A stretch of DNA of 50,876 bases. Source: JANWXR01 sp964608265. Its GTDB lineage: Bacteria > Chloroflexota > Anaerolineae > Anaerolineales > UBA6663. The stretch is taken from positions 1 through 50,876 of the forward strand of contig CAZSNP010000033.1 of assembly GCA_964608265.1 (NCBI GenBank), written 5' to 3'. The translations under genes were made by a program, and so were the position numbers. How positions within the stretch are numbered: the first letter of the stretch is position 1; each line of letters opens with the position of its first letter. The notes beneath the pieces were generated by a model. That model did no database searches. It had not been told where the DNA came from and saw only the letters and a program-made list of their open reading frames with translations. Shown piece by piece: positions 23,357 through 31,896 of the stretch.

Positions 23357-24672
23357 ATGAGCCTGGTTTTGTCTGCCATTGCGGCGGGTGGGTTGGTCGG
23401 CGCATCGAATCAGTACGCCTGCCTCCTCGTCGTCTCCATCGCGGCGCGTTTGGGGTGGATTGAGCTGGCTGGCCCAATGCAATTCATGGGCGAGTGGTGG
23501 TTCATGGGGCTGGTTGGGCTGATGTGGCTGGTCACCGTCGCCCCCTCGTTCGCCCAGCAATCTGCGCCGGGCCTGATGCACGCCGTCAACACCGTTGTGC
23601 ATTTCGTCAGCGGCTTTGTCGTGCCGGCTTCGTCGGCCCTCATCGCCCTGGCCGCCGCCGGTGTCATCGCCAACCTCAGCCCCGAGTTGCGCGCCGCGCT
23701 CGATACACTCCGCATCTTCACCGGCGAGGGCGGCCTGGGCGGCAACGGCGCAGTCATCGCGGGCGGCGGCGCGGCGGTCGCGGTCGCCCTCACCAGCATG
23801 AAGGCCGTCGCCAAGCCGATGATCGCCACCGGCAGCGGCGCCGCCGGCACCGTCTCGGCCCCGGCCTTCGTCATCGCCGAGAACGTGGCGGCGGTGGTGT
23901 TGATGGGGCTGGCCTACGCGCTCTCGCGCGTCGATCCGATGTTGCTCGTCGTGCTGCTGGCGATGGTCGCGGTGATTTGCGTTGGGCTGATTGTGTTTGG
24001 CCTCTATCAACTCTGGCGGCTAAAGCGCGGGCTGGGGCGATTGATGGCCATGCTGCAAACCAATCCGCGCGCCGGCCTGGCGGTGTGCGTGGAGTTTTTT
24101 GTGTGGGGCCTCGGCTGGCTGGTGGCGACTTCGTCGGGGAAGAACGTCGGGCGCGGCGCGGGCGTAAGCGAAGCTTACGCTGGAGAACCGCACGGCGGTT
24201 CTCTCTCGCCGCTACGCGGCGCGGNNNNNNNNNNNNNNNNNNNNNNNNNNNNNNNNNNNNNNNNNNNNNNNNNNNNNNNNNNNNNNNNNNNNNNNNNNNN
24301 NNNNNNNNNNNNNNNNNNNNNNNNGAAGCTTACGCTGGAGAACCGCACGGCGGTTCTCTCTCGCCGCTACGCGGCGCGGGCGTAAGCGAAGCTTACGCTG
24401 GAGAACCGCACGGCGGTTCTCTCTCGCCGCTACGCGGCGCGGTGTCACTATTGCTGTGGGTGGTGTGGCTGGCCTTCTTCGTCTCCGTGCAGCCCATCGT
24501 CGCCGGCCTGTTCGCCATAGTGCCGCCCCTTATCCCGCCGGCCCTCGTCGGCGCGAACGCCTTCATGCTGATGATCTTTGTGCTGTTCGGCCTCAACTCG
24601 GCGCGGGCGCTGATGAAGACGCTCGAGCGCGAGGCGCCCCTCCCGGCGGCCCCGTCCGGTGGCGCGGCGTGA
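23357..24672 (+). CDS. DUF4126 family membrane protein with in-frame tandem repeat insertion (assembly gap)
   Basis: Multi-pass membrane protein of the DUF4126 type, with strong AGGAGGT (23346-23352) before ATG 23357. The N-terminal half has helices near LSAIAAGGLVGASNQYACLL and VAAVVLMGLAYALSRVDPML. The family motif GAVIAGGGAAVAVALTSMKA lies mid-protein and a last helix is VVWLAFFVSVQPIVAGLFAI. Between them, a cytosolic loop holds at least two or three copies of a 21-residue unit (GVSEAYAGEPHGG…SPLRGA) encoded by a 63-bp palindromic repeat. The 100-N gap lies in that array and shifts the frame artificially. The C-terminus reads SLLLWVVWLAFF…LPAAPSGGAA in the correct frame, ending at TGA 24672. 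Confidence 0.85.
24162..24442 (+). repeat. 63-bp palindromic tandem repeat inserted in a gene
   Basis: Units start near 24162, 24317 (partly inside Ns) and 24380, with a 63-bp period between the last two. Each unit contains three palindromes: GCGTAAGC…GCTTACGC, GAGAACCGC…GCGGTTCTC and GCCGCTACGCGGC. The period is a multiple of three and the array encodes a Gly/Ser/Pro linker in frame. True copy number is unknown because the gap lies inside. Confidence 0.9.
24225..24324. other. Scaffold gap inside the tandem repeat
   Basis: One hundred Ns. As at 15203-15302, 55 nt are identical on the two sides (24170-24224 and 24325-24379). Here the overlap may be genuine repeat units rather than the same DNA, so the copy number cannot be fixed. 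Confidence 0.95.
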
Positions 24673-24711
24673 CTCACCCGGGCGCGGATGGGCAACGCCG
24701 TCCACCCTCCC

Positions 24712-26166
24712 TCACACGGGTTCTTCGGGCATGCGGGCGCGGCTGGGGCGCGGCAACATGCTCTCGGGTGATTTGAGCGCGGCGAGCATCTCCGACACCG
24801 AGGTGAATTTCAAACGCGGGCGGCCGATGGCTTGCCCGCGTTTCAATTCCAAATCATCGAGCGTGCGCCAGTCGGCATAGGTCACCACCTCCGGCTGCCG
24901 GTCGCGCACCAGCGCCTCGGCGGCGGCGGCGGTGGGCTGCGCGGGGTTCAACATCCGGCCGGCCGCCAGATCTTCGAGCATCCCCGTCACCGTCTCCACC
25001 GAGTCGGGCTTGTTGGTGCCGATCACGCCGCTCGGCCCACGCTTGATCCAGCCGGAGGTGTACTCGCCGAGGCGCGGGGCCTTCGTCTCGGGGTCGAGCA
25101 CGCGGCCCTTCTCGTTGAGGATGACTCCCCAGCGCTCGTTGAACGGCACCTCCGGCAGCGCCACCCCGCGATACCCCACCGAGCGGAAGACCAATCCCAC
25201 CGACAGCGTCTCGAATTCATCCGTGGCTTTGGCGTTGAGCATGCCGGTCTCCGAAGCCACGAGCACGTTCTTCACCAGCCGCAGCCGGGCCACGCGCCCA
25301 CTCGCCTCACCGATGATTTCGACCGGCGAGACGAGGAAGCGGATGTGCAGTTGCTTGCCTTTGCCGGTGTGGGGCCGGGTTGCATAACCCTGCAGCAGCT
25401 CGACCTTGCGCATGAGGCTGCGATCCGCCCCGGCGGCGACCTGCGCCTTGCTCAGCGCATCCAGCTCCGCCTCGGCCGGCAACACAATCGGGTCGCAGCC
25501 GTCCATCTCGCCCAGCTCTTTCACCTCAGGCGTGGTGAAGGCCGCCTGCGCCGGGCCGCGCCGCCCGAGCAAATACACTTCCTTCACCCGGCTGTGGCGC
25601 AACGCGTCGAGGGCGTGCTCGGCGATATCGGTGCGGCGCAACTCCTCGGGTGTGCGGCAGAGGATGCGGGCGACGTCTATCGCCACGTTGCCGACGCCGA
25701 CGACGGCGACGCGTTCCGGCGACAGATCGAATTGATGGTCACGATAATCGGGATGGCCGTTGTACCACGCCACAAACTCGGTGGCGGCATGGCTGCCGAT
25801 CAAATCCTCGCCCGGGATGCCCATGCGCCGGTCGGTCTGCGCGCCGGTCGCATACAGAATCTGGTGATAGTGCGCGCGCAGGTCGTCCAGGCGCACGTGC
25901 CGGCCAAACTCGACGTTGCCAAAAAAACGAAAGCGCGGGTGGCTGGCGATTTGGTCGTAGGCCCTGGTGACGGTCTTGATCTTCTGGTGATCGGGCGCGA
26001 CGCCGCCGCGCACCAGCCCGAACGGCGTGGGCAAACGGTCGAACATATCCACTTCGACGAGGTGCGTCGTCTGTTTGAGCAGGTGCTCGGCAGCGTAAAA
26101 GGCGGCCGGGCCAGAGCCGATGATGGCGACGCGCACCGGCGTTGAGTCGGTTCCGAGTTGAGTCAT
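24712..26166 (-). CDS. fprA: Ferredoxin/flavodoxin–NADP+ reductase, FprA type
   Basis: 484-residue FAD/NADPH oxidoreductase like mycobacterial FprA and mammalian adrenodoxin reductase. The FAD Rossmann motif GSGPAAFYAAEHL is near 17-29. FDRLPTPFGLVRGGVAPDH is a family hallmark, GVGNVAIDVARILCR is the NADP Rossmann motif, and the terminal GWIKRGPSGVIGTNKPD segment is conserved. It moves electrons between NADPH and ferredoxin-type carriers in the cytosol. It is followed by the CBS gene on the same strand 56 bp upstream; the relationship to nearby sthA suggests a pyridine nucleotide redox neighbourhood. Confidence 0.93.
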   Translation of the reverse strand: MTQLGTDSTPVRVAIIGSGPAAFYAAEHLLKQTTHLVEVDMFDRLPTPFGLVRGGVAPDHQKIKTVTRAYDQIASHPRFRFFGNVEFGRHVRLDDLRAHYHQILYATGAQTDRRMGIPGEDLIGSHAATEFVAWYNGHPDYRDHQFDLSPERVAVVGVGNVAIDVARILCRTPEELRRTDIAEHALDALRHSRVKEVYLLGRRGPAQAAFTTPEVKELGEMDGCDPIVLPAEAELDALSKAQVAAGADRSLMRKVELLQGYATRPHTGKGKQLHIRFLVSPVEIIGEASGRVARLRLVKNVLVASETGMLNAKATDEFETLSVGLVFRSVGYRGVALPEVPFNERWGVILNEKGRVLDPETKAPRLGEYTSGWIKRGPSGVIGTNKPDSVETVTGMLEDLAAGRMLNPAQPTAAAAEALVRDRQPEVVTYADWRTLDDLELKRGQAIGRPRLKFTSVSEMLAALKSPESMLPRPSRARMPEEPV

Positions 26167-26222
26167 AAATGTGAGTGCTCTGCTTCTCCAATTCCCGTGG
26201 CCAGGAGGGCAGAACCGGGGGG

Positions 26223-26651
26223 TTAGCCCTCGGTGATTTGAGTCTCGAGCGTCTCGATCTCGCCCCGATACTCGGCGAGCTGCGCCTTGACCATGTCGCC
26301 GATGGAGACGATGCCGACGAGTTTGCCCTGATCCACAATGGGCAGGTGGCGGAAGCGCCGCTCGGTCATGGTGTGGATGACGGACAACACATCGTCGTTG
26401 GGCGTGCCGGTGATCACCCGCCGCGTCATGACGTCGCCGACGCGCAGTGAGAGGGCGTCATCATGGCTGGCCGCGGCCCGCACCAGGTCGCGCTCCGAAA
26501 AGATGCCAGCGACGTGCTCGTCGTCATCCAGCACCACCATCGCGCCGATCTTGTGCTCGGCGAGTTTGACAGCCGCCTCCTTGAGCGTGAACTCGGCGCG
26601 GGCGGTGATGACGGTGTAGCCTTTGGTGGCGAGGATGGTGCTGATTTTCAT
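26223..26651 (-). CDS. CBS domain protein
   Basis: 142 residues comprising two CBS motifs and little else. The first is FTLKEAAVKLAEHKIGAMVV with VAGIFSERDLVRA; the second is DDVLSVIHTMTERRFRHLPI with LVGIVSIGDMVKA. Such stand-alone pairs bind adenine nucleotides and regulate partners. The intact SERD and SIGD ends of each repeat are typical of ligand-binding types. A GGAGG ribosome site and a TATAAT precede the ATG. The partner is unknown; FprA lies directly downstream on the same strand. Confidence 0.93.
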   Translation of the reverse strand: MKISTILATKGYTVITARAEFTLKEAAVKLAEHKIGAMVVLDDDEHVAGIFSERDLVRAAASHDDALSLRVGDVMTRRVITGTPNDDVLSVIHTMTERRFRHLPIVDQGKLVGIVSIGDMVKAQLAEYRGEIETLETQITEG

Positions 26652-26674
26652 GGCGGCCTCCGAGGTGCGCGGGG

Positions 26675-26680
26675 ATTATA
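26675..26680 (-). promoter_or_regulatory. Candidate -10 box of the CBS gene
   Basis: A perfect TATAAT on the minus strand, 23 nt before the ATG at 26651. The GGAGG at 26657-26661 falls within the short leader. No -35 was recognisable. Confidence 0.45.
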
Positions 26681-26783
26681 ACGCGCGGGGCGGCGGGGAT
26701 CGGAGCAACATGGTGCGAAATGCGTGGGTACAGGGGAGGGTCTCCCTGGCTCGCGTGCACCCCCGGCCCCCTGCACCCCACGC

Positions 26784-28187
26784 TCACGCGAGCCGGTTCA
26801 CGCCGTCGAAAGCCGCCGTCTTGTAACACTCCGCCAGCGTGGGATAGTTGAAGACGGTGTTGATGAAGTAATCAACCGTGCCGCTGAAGGCCAGCACCGC
26901 CTGCCCGATGTGGATGAGTTCGCTCGCGCCCTCGCCGAGGATGTGCACGCCCAGCAACTCGCGCGTCTCGAGGTGAAAGATCAACTTCAGCAGCCCGGTG
27001 CTGTCGCCGATGATCTGCCCGCGCGCGATCTCGCGGTAGTTGGCCTTGCCCACCTCATACGGCACGTTCTTCGCCGTCAACTCATCCTCGGTGCGGCCAA
27101 CCATCGAGATTTCGGGGATGGCGTAAATGCCATACGGGAACAGCGCCGGCATGCTCTTCGCTTCGACCCCGAAGGCGTGGCACGCCGCCAGCCGCCCCTG
27201 CTCCATCGAGATCGAGGCCAGGCTCGGGAAGCCGATCACATCCCCGACCGCGTAGATGTGCGGGGCTTCGGTTTGATATTGCGCGTTGACCTTGAGGAAG
27301 CCGCGCGGGTCAGCCGTCAGCCCGGCCGCGCCCAGGTCGAGCCGGTCGGTCGCGCCGGTGCGGCCAATGCTGTACAACGCTTTCTCGGTGATGATCTGTT
27401 TGCCGCTGGCCAGACAGATGCGCACCCGCTCGCCCTTCACATCGCGCACCGGCTCGATACCGCTCACTTCCTCATTGAGCCGCAGCGTCACCCGATTCTG
27501 TCGCAGGTGATAGGCCAGCGCATCGGCGATCTCCGCATCCACAAACGGCAAGAGCCGGTCGCGCTTGTCAATCAACGTCACCCGCACCCCGAGCGCGGCG
27601 AACATGCTGGCGTATTCCAGGCCGATGACGCCTGCGCCGACCACCGTCAGCGTGCGCGGCAGCTGATCGAGGCGGAGGATGTCGTCGCTGAGGAAGATGT
27701 GATTGCCGTCGAGGGGGATGCGGGCGTCGCGGGTGGGGAAGGTGCCGGTGGCGATGACGATGAAGGCGGCGCTCACATCGCGCTGGCCGCGCCCATCCAC
27801 ATAGTGCAGGCGCACCTTGTGCCCGTCCACAAACGAGGCGTCGGCGGCCAGCACCTCGACGTGATTGCGCATGAGTTGATGCCGCGTCACATCGATCTCG
27901 TGCCGCATCACGTGGTCGGCGCGGAAGAGCAGGTCGTCCATCGTGATGTGCTGCTTGACGGCGTAGGCCGCGCCGTACACGCCGCGCTCGCGATAACCGG
28001 AGAGGTGCATGACGGCCTCGCGCAGTGTTTTGCTGGGGATGGTGCCGGTGTTGATGCACACCCCGCCCACCACCGCTTTGCGTTCGACGATGGCGACGCG
28101 CTTGTGCAGCTTGGCGGCCTGGATCGCCGCGCGCTGCCCGGCCGGGCCGGAGCCGATGACCAACAGATCGTAATCGTAGTCTGCCAT
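26784..28187 (-). CDS. sthA: Soluble pyridine nucleotide transhydrogenase (Si-specific)
   Basis: 467 residues from ATG 28187 with GGAGG 5 nt upstream. Flavoprotein disulfide reductase fold of the SthA/UdhA type. The FAD motif VIGSGPAGQRAAIQAAKL is at the N-terminus, and GGVCINTGTIPSKTLREAV replaces the redox CxxxxC with CxxxxT, diagnostic of SthA. The NAD motif VVGAGVIGLEYASMFAALG and the second FAD motif YAVGDVIGFPSLAS are present. It interconverts NADPH and NADH in the cytosol. There is no operon partner. The repeat-rich 28188-28642 lies upstream. Confidence 0.94.
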   Translation of the reverse strand: MADYDYDLLVIGSGPAGQRAAIQAAKLHKRVAIVERKAVVGGVCINTGTIPSKTLREAVMHLSGYRERGVYGAAYAVKQHITMDDLLFRADHVMRHEIDVTRHQLMRNHVEVLAADASFVDGHKVRLHYVDGRGQRDVSAAFIVIATGTFPTRDARIPLDGNHIFLSDDILRLDQLPRTLTVVGAGVIGLEYASMFAALGVRVTLIDKRDRLLPFVDAEIADALAYHLRQNRVTLRLNEEVSGIEPVRDVKGERVRICLASGKQIITEKALYSIGRTGATDRLDLGAAGLTADPRGFLKVNAQYQTEAPHIYAVGDVIGFPSLASISMEQGRLAACHAFGVEAKSMPALFPYGIYAIPEISMVGRTEDELTAKNVPYEVGKANYREIARGQIIGDSTGLLKLIFHLETRELLGVHILGEGASELIHIGQAVLAFSGTVDYFINTVFNYPTLAECYKTAAFDGVNRLA

Positions 28188-28270
28188 GTCCGCCTCCATG
28201 TGACCGTAACGCCGACGACAGGATTATAGAGACGAACCGCACTCTTGTACACCGAGCGCGCGGACTGGGT

Positions 28271-28472
28271 CAGGGCGTGTGCAAAGTCCAAACGATGCCG
28301 ACATTTCGCCCTCACCCCGCGATGCTTGGCATCGTCGCCCTCTCCCGCTGGGAGAGGGAGTGGATCGCACCAGTGGACCGCCACTCCCAATTGTCAGGGC
28401 CGGCTCCCCTTCTCCCAGCGGGAGAAGGGGCCGGGGGATGAGGGCGGTCTCGGCGACTTTGCACACGCCCTG
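28271..28472 (+). mobile_element. MITE-like element, copy A (202 bp)
   Basis: Bounded by perfect 18-bp inverted ends CAGGGCGTGTGCAAAGTC (28271-28288) and its complement (28455-28472). Flanked on both sides by the 10-bp direct repeat CGGACTGGGT (28261-28270 and 28473-28482), a target duplication. It has no coding capacity; inside are hairpins of the CTCTCCCGCTGGGAGAG type. A reverse-oriented relative is at 47644-47875. The rest of the 455-bp sthA upstream region holds the 62-bp palindrome at 28495-28556 and no gene. Confidence 0.88.
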
Positions 28473-28494
28473 CGGACTGGGTGGGCACGCAAAG

Positions 28495-28556
28495 GTTGTC
28501 AGCCAGTGGGCGGACCGGCGCGGTCGCGAAGACCGCCTCGGTCTGCCCCTGACAAC
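28495..28556. repeat. 62-bp palindromic repeat, copy 1
   Basis: Ends GTTGTCAG and CTGACAAC, with a central GGTC/GACC-rich hairpin. A second copy of the same length is at 39465-39526 in opposite orientation. Similarity extends a few bases beyond both ends (GCA or GCGCAA on one side, CTCG on the other). Confidence 0.8.
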
Positions 28557-28642
28557 TCGGGCGCGTGGCCGGGTCTCACGGAAAGTTGATCCCGCGCCAT
28601 CCGTAGACAGCTCTTTGGCCGAGGCTCGCGGGGAAGGCTGGC

Positions 28643-29077
28643 CTACTCGGTCTGCCGCTGCGCGTACAGCCCGATGCCGGCGATGATGAGCATGAGGCCG
28701 GCTGACACCCCCCACGCCTGCACCGGCCCGAAGAACGGGCGCTGCTGCCCGAAGTGCGTGCCGATGCCGATCACATCCGCCAGCCCGGTGGCCCAGGCGA
28801 TGACAAGGCCGGTCGCAATCAGCCGCACGCCGATGTCCTCGCGCAACCCGTGCGGCATGGCCCGATGGCGAGTGGCATACATGTAAATGTACGCCCCACC
28901 GGTCATCACCGATAGCCCGACCAGGAAGGTCGCGATCTGCAACAATCCGAAGCCCGTCGTCAAATCGAGGCTGAAGTATTCGGGGAAGATGCCGACCAGA
29001 AAGATGACGAAGCCCAGCCCGACGAGGGCCGCGCCGAACCGCGCCAGCCAGCTTTTGGCGAAACCGTTATTCATCAT
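28643..29077 (-). CDS. Four-helix membrane protein of unknown function
   Basis: 144 residues from ATG 29077 (GTG 29086 is an alternative). Four hydrophobic helices are visible: FGAALVGLGFVIFLVGIF, LLQIATFLVGLSVMTGGAYI, GVRLIATGLVIAWATGLADV and WGVSAGLMLIIAGIGLYA. A short basic loop YATRHRAMPHGLRED joins helices 2 and 3. The family is not recognised. It is flanked by palindromic elements on both sides, so it appears to be a separate transcription unit. Confidence 0.75.
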   Translation of the reverse strand: MMNNGFAKSWLARFGAALVGLGFVIFLVGIFPEYFSLDLTTGFGLLQIATFLVGLSVMTGGAYIYMYATRHRAMPHGLREDIGVRLIATGLVIAWATGLADVIGIGTHFGQQRPFFGPVQAWGVSAGLMLIIAGIGLYAQRQTE

Positions 29078-29093
29078 CGCAATCACATTGCCA

Positions 29094-29231
29094 TGTCACC
29101 CTGAGCGCGTCCGCCGACTCGCGTCGGGCACGGCAGGATTTCGCGCGAAGGGTCAATACCAATCACGTCGAGACCCTTCGCGCGACAATATGCGTGCAAG
29201 GTAAAGGTCGGCGTTGGCGCTCAGGGTGACA
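29094..29231. repeat. 138-bp nested inverted-repeat element
   Basis: Outer 15-bp perfect inverted ends TGTCACCCTGAGCGC (29094-29108, 29217-29231) enclose a second, 14-bp perfect inverted pair TCGCGCGAAGGGTC (29141-29154, 29172-29185). The sequence type TGTCACCCTGAGCG is a recurrent intergenic repeat in environmental bacteria. No target duplication was found. There is no coding capacity. Confidence 0.75.
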
Positions 29232-29245
29232 CAACGCATTGCGTC

Positions 29246-30331
29246 TCAGCCTGGCAAGCCGCGCCGCAACAGCGCCAGCCAGTTGTCGCCCATGATGCCG
29301 GTGATGTCCCTCTGGCTGTAACCGCGCGCCGCCAGCACCGGCGCGAGCTTTTGCAGATCGGCCACCGTATCGATCTCGGCCGGGGTGCTTTCGACGCCGA
29401 AGCCGCCGTCGAAGTCGGAGCCCAGGCCGGCGTGCGCGGCGCTGCCCGTGACCTGACAGATATGATCGACCGCCGAAGCCAGCGTGTCGAGCGTGACCGC
29501 CGTCTTCGGGTCGCCGGTCTTCCAATCCGCCTTGAGAAAACGATTGCACGGCACCACGCCGATGACGCCGCCGCGCGCGGCCAGGCGGCGGATCATCTCA
29601 TCCGAGAGGAAGCGCTCGGGGCGCGCGGGATTCTTGACGCGCGCGCGCGGGTTGGAATGCGAGGCAAGAGCGACGCCGGGGAAGCGGTCGAGGGCCTCGA
29701 GGAACGACTCGTCGGAGGCGTGGGAAAGGTCGAGCATCAGGCCGAGGTCGGCCATAACGTTGAGCAACCGGCGGCCCTCGGGCGTCAGCGGCCCCGGCTC
29801 ACCGGTGCCGCCGGCGTATCGCGTGCCCGCCCACGCCAGCCCGACGATGCGCACCCCGCGCTCCATCCACCCCTCGGCCTCCTTCGGCTCGCGGATGCCG
29901 TCGGCCCCCTCCATCAGCGGCACAAGGCCGATGCGCCGTTTCGCAAACTCGTCACCCTGCCACGTCGCCAGCGCCGACTCCAAATCACTCTTCGTCGCGA
30001 TGAGTCGAAAAACTTCATGCTCGTCGGCGAGCCGCTGGTAGTAGTCGAGCTGCCGGGCGTACACGCGATGGGCCTCAGCTGCATCCGCATACACCTGCGT
30101 GTCCCAATCCCCCTGCTTGCGCCGGGCCGGTGCGGCGAACAGCGTGCCAAAGATCACGCCGACGTGGCCGAGCAGATACTCCGCCAGGCCGAGCAGCGTG
30201 TGGCCGTTGCGCCTGATCGTGTCGGTGCCGTGTTCGCGTTCGCGCGTGGCCAGCGCCGCGCGCGAGTAGTCGCGCCCGAAGGTCAGGGCGTTGTAAGCCA
30301 GGTCCTGATGGGCGTCAACGATGAAGTGCAT
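29246..30331 (-). CDS. Membrane dipeptidase family hydrolase (peptidase M19)
   Basis: 361 residues from ATG 30331, which abuts the third N gap; the real start could lie inside the gap, but MHFIVDAHQDLAYNA is a natural family beginning. Metal ligands of the TIM-barrel are visible: VDAHQDL (HxD type), the Glu of LVPLMEGADG, LDLSHAS and ASHSNPRA His residues, and LGSDFDGGFG. Such enzymes cleave dipeptides or related amides with a binuclear zinc site. It follows the GPH transporter on the same strand, consistent with uptake plus hydrolysis. Confidence 0.9.
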   Translation of the reverse strand: MHFIVDAHQDLAYNALTFGRDYSRAALATREREHGTDTIRRNGHTLLGLAEYLLGHVGVIFGTLFAAPARRKQGDWDTQVYADAAEAHRVYARQLDYYQRLADEHEVFRLIATKSDLESALATWQGDEFAKRRIGLVPLMEGADGIREPKEAEGWMERGVRIVGLAWAGTRYAGGTGEPGPLTPEGRRLLNVMADLGLMLDLSHASDESFLEALDRFPGVALASHSNPRARVKNPARPERFLSDEMIRRLAARGGVIGVVPCNRFLKADWKTGDPKTAVTLDTLASAVDHICQVTGSAAHAGLGSDFDGGFGVESTPAEIDTVADLQKLAPVLAARGYSQRDITGIMGDNWLALLRRGLPG

Positions 30332-30431
30332 NNNNNNNNNNNNNNNNNNNNNNNNNNNNNNNNNNNNNNNNNNNNNNNNNNNNNNNNNNNNNNNNNNNNN
30401 NNNNNNNNNNNNNNNNNNNNNNNNNNNNNNN
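30332..30431. other. Scaffold gap between two genes
   Basis: One hundred Ns with no shared sequence on the two sides, unlike the other two gaps. It separates the dipeptidase start from the transporter stop and may contain an intergenic region or part of the dipeptidase N-terminus. Confidence 0.95.
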
Positions 30432-30438
30432 CGCGATG

Positions 30439-31800
30439 CTACTTCTTGCGCGCCTCTAGTTGGGCCATGATCTCGGCGTGGCGTTTCTTGTTGATGGGGT
30501 ATAGCCACACCGGGATGAAGCTGATGAGGAGGACGATGGCGGGCAGCAGGCTGACGAACCACTGCAGGGTGGTGAGCACCGCCTCGGGTTGCTGGGCAAG
30601 GTCGGCCTTGAAGCCCGCCGCGCCGATGGCGAGGTTCGACAGCGCGATGCCGAGCGAGATGCCCAGCTTCTGCAGAAAGACGAAGAAGCCGTAGAAGATG
30701 CCCTCGCGCCGGTGGCCGGTCTCCAATTCATCCAGCTCGATCACATCCGGCAGCATGCTCCACGGGATGAGGTAACCGACGGCCACGCCCACCCCGGCCA
30801 GCGGGGCCAGCACATATAACGGCGTGATGTTGCCGCGCGGCACGAAGTACAGACCGAGGCTCACCAGCACCCAGAACGTCATCCCGACGTAATAGACGTT
30901 TTGCTTGCCGATCCGGTCGCTCACTCGCGTCCAAATCAAAATAAAGATGAAGGCCGACAGCTGCACGCCGATGACGAGCAGCGAAAACTGGGCCACCGCC
31001 TCGGGGCCGATCCAGTATTGCACATACAGGTACAAATTGTTCTGCACAAACTGGATGCTGAGCCAGGCCAGCAAATAGATGAGGGTGACGAGGATAAAGG
31101 CGCGGTTGCTGAAGGCGATGCGCAGCCCCTCGAGGAAGCTCGGCTCGTCGGCGGCGCGCGTGACGGTGCTGAGCGGCTCGCGGGTGACGGCGAAGGTGAA
31201 GAAGTTGGGCAGGATGAGGAAGATGGCCCAGATGGCGGCGCTGACGGCGTTGCCCGTCACCGGGTCGGGAAAGGCGCTGACGATGATGGGGTGCAGCGCC
31301 GCCGCCGTCACGCCGCCCAGGATCGAAAAGCTGAAGCGATACATGTTGAGGCTGGTGCGCTCGTCGTAATCCTGCGTCAGCTCGGGGGTGAGCGCGGTGT
31401 ACGGCACGCCGACGGCGGTGATGGCGGTATCGAGCAGCAGCGCGACGACGAGGTAATACCAGAACCTGCCGGTGGCATCGAGCGGGGGCACGAGCCAGTG
31501 CAGGGCGAAGGCCACCCCGAACGGGATGGCGCCGAAGAGCAGCCACGGGCGGCGGCGGCCCCAGCGGGTGTGGGTGTGATCGGTGAGCCAACCGAAGATC
31601 GGGTCGTTGACGGCGTCCCACAGTTTGACGATGAGGAAAATCAACGCCACGACAGGCGGGTCGAGGCGCGCGACCTGCAGCAGAAAGGCGTTGAGGTAGA
31701 AACCGTTGACGGCGGCGACGATGGCCGGGCCAAGGTCGCCCGCGCCGAAAGCGAACTTGGTGAGGAACGACAGCTTCTGCGGTTGAGTGGGTGCGGCCAT
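30439..31800 (-). CDS. MFS transporter of the glycoside-pentoside-hexuronide (GPH) type
   Basis: 453 residues from ATG 31800 with GGAGG 6 nt upstream. Twelve hydrophobic helices. Family signatures are VKLWDAVNDPIFGWLTDHT, TRWGRRRPWLLFGAIPFG and DVIELDELETGHRREGIFY. GPH symporters import sugars or glycosides with H+ or Na+; many relatives have unknown substrate. It sits upstream of the M19 dipeptidase, separated only by the gap, and may be co-transcribed with it. Confidence 0.92.
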   Translation of the reverse strand: MAAPTQPQKLSFLTKFAFGAGDLGPAIVAAVNGFYLNAFLLQVARLDPPVVALIFLIVKLWDAVNDPIFGWLTDHTHTRWGRRRPWLLFGAIPFGVAFALHWLVPPLDATGRFWYYLVVALLLDTAITAVGVPYTALTPELTQDYDERTSLNMYRFSFSILGGVTAAALHPIIVSAFPDPVTGNAVSAAIWAIFLILPNFFTFAVTREPLSTVTRAADEPSFLEGLRIAFSNRAFILVTLIYLLAWLSIQFVQNNLYLYVQYWIGPEAVAQFSLLVIGVQLSAFIFILIWTRVSDRIGKQNVYYVGMTFWVLVSLGLYFVPRGNITPLYVLAPLAGVGVAVGYLIPWSMLPDVIELDELETGHRREGIFYGFFVFLQKLGISLGIALSNLAIGAAGFKADLAQQPEAVLTTLQWFVSLLPAIVLLISFIPVWLYPINKKRHAEIMAQLEARKK

Positions 31801-31823
31801 GCTTTGCCTCCGAGCGGGTTTGT

Positions 31824-31892
31824 ACCGCCGCGAGCGCGGAGAGCGCAGAGAAGCAATTCGTAGTTCTCCGCGCACTCAGCGTGCTCGGCGGT
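31824..31892. repeat. Imperfect hairpin repeat upstream of the GPH transporter
   Basis: About 29-nt arms (31824-31852 and 31864-31892) that pair imperfectly, rich in CCGCCG, GCGCAGAGAA and their complements. It fills most of the interval between the LLM gene and the GPH gene. Confidence 0.6.
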
Positions 31893-31896
31893 GAAT

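Noticed and set aside
24162..24442. CRISPR array
   Set aside because: Units are contiguous 63-bp tandem repeats without unique spacers, inside a coding frame.
28271..28472. Complete insertion sequence
   Set aside because: Only about 202 bp with no transposase frame; better described as a non-autonomous MITE-like element.
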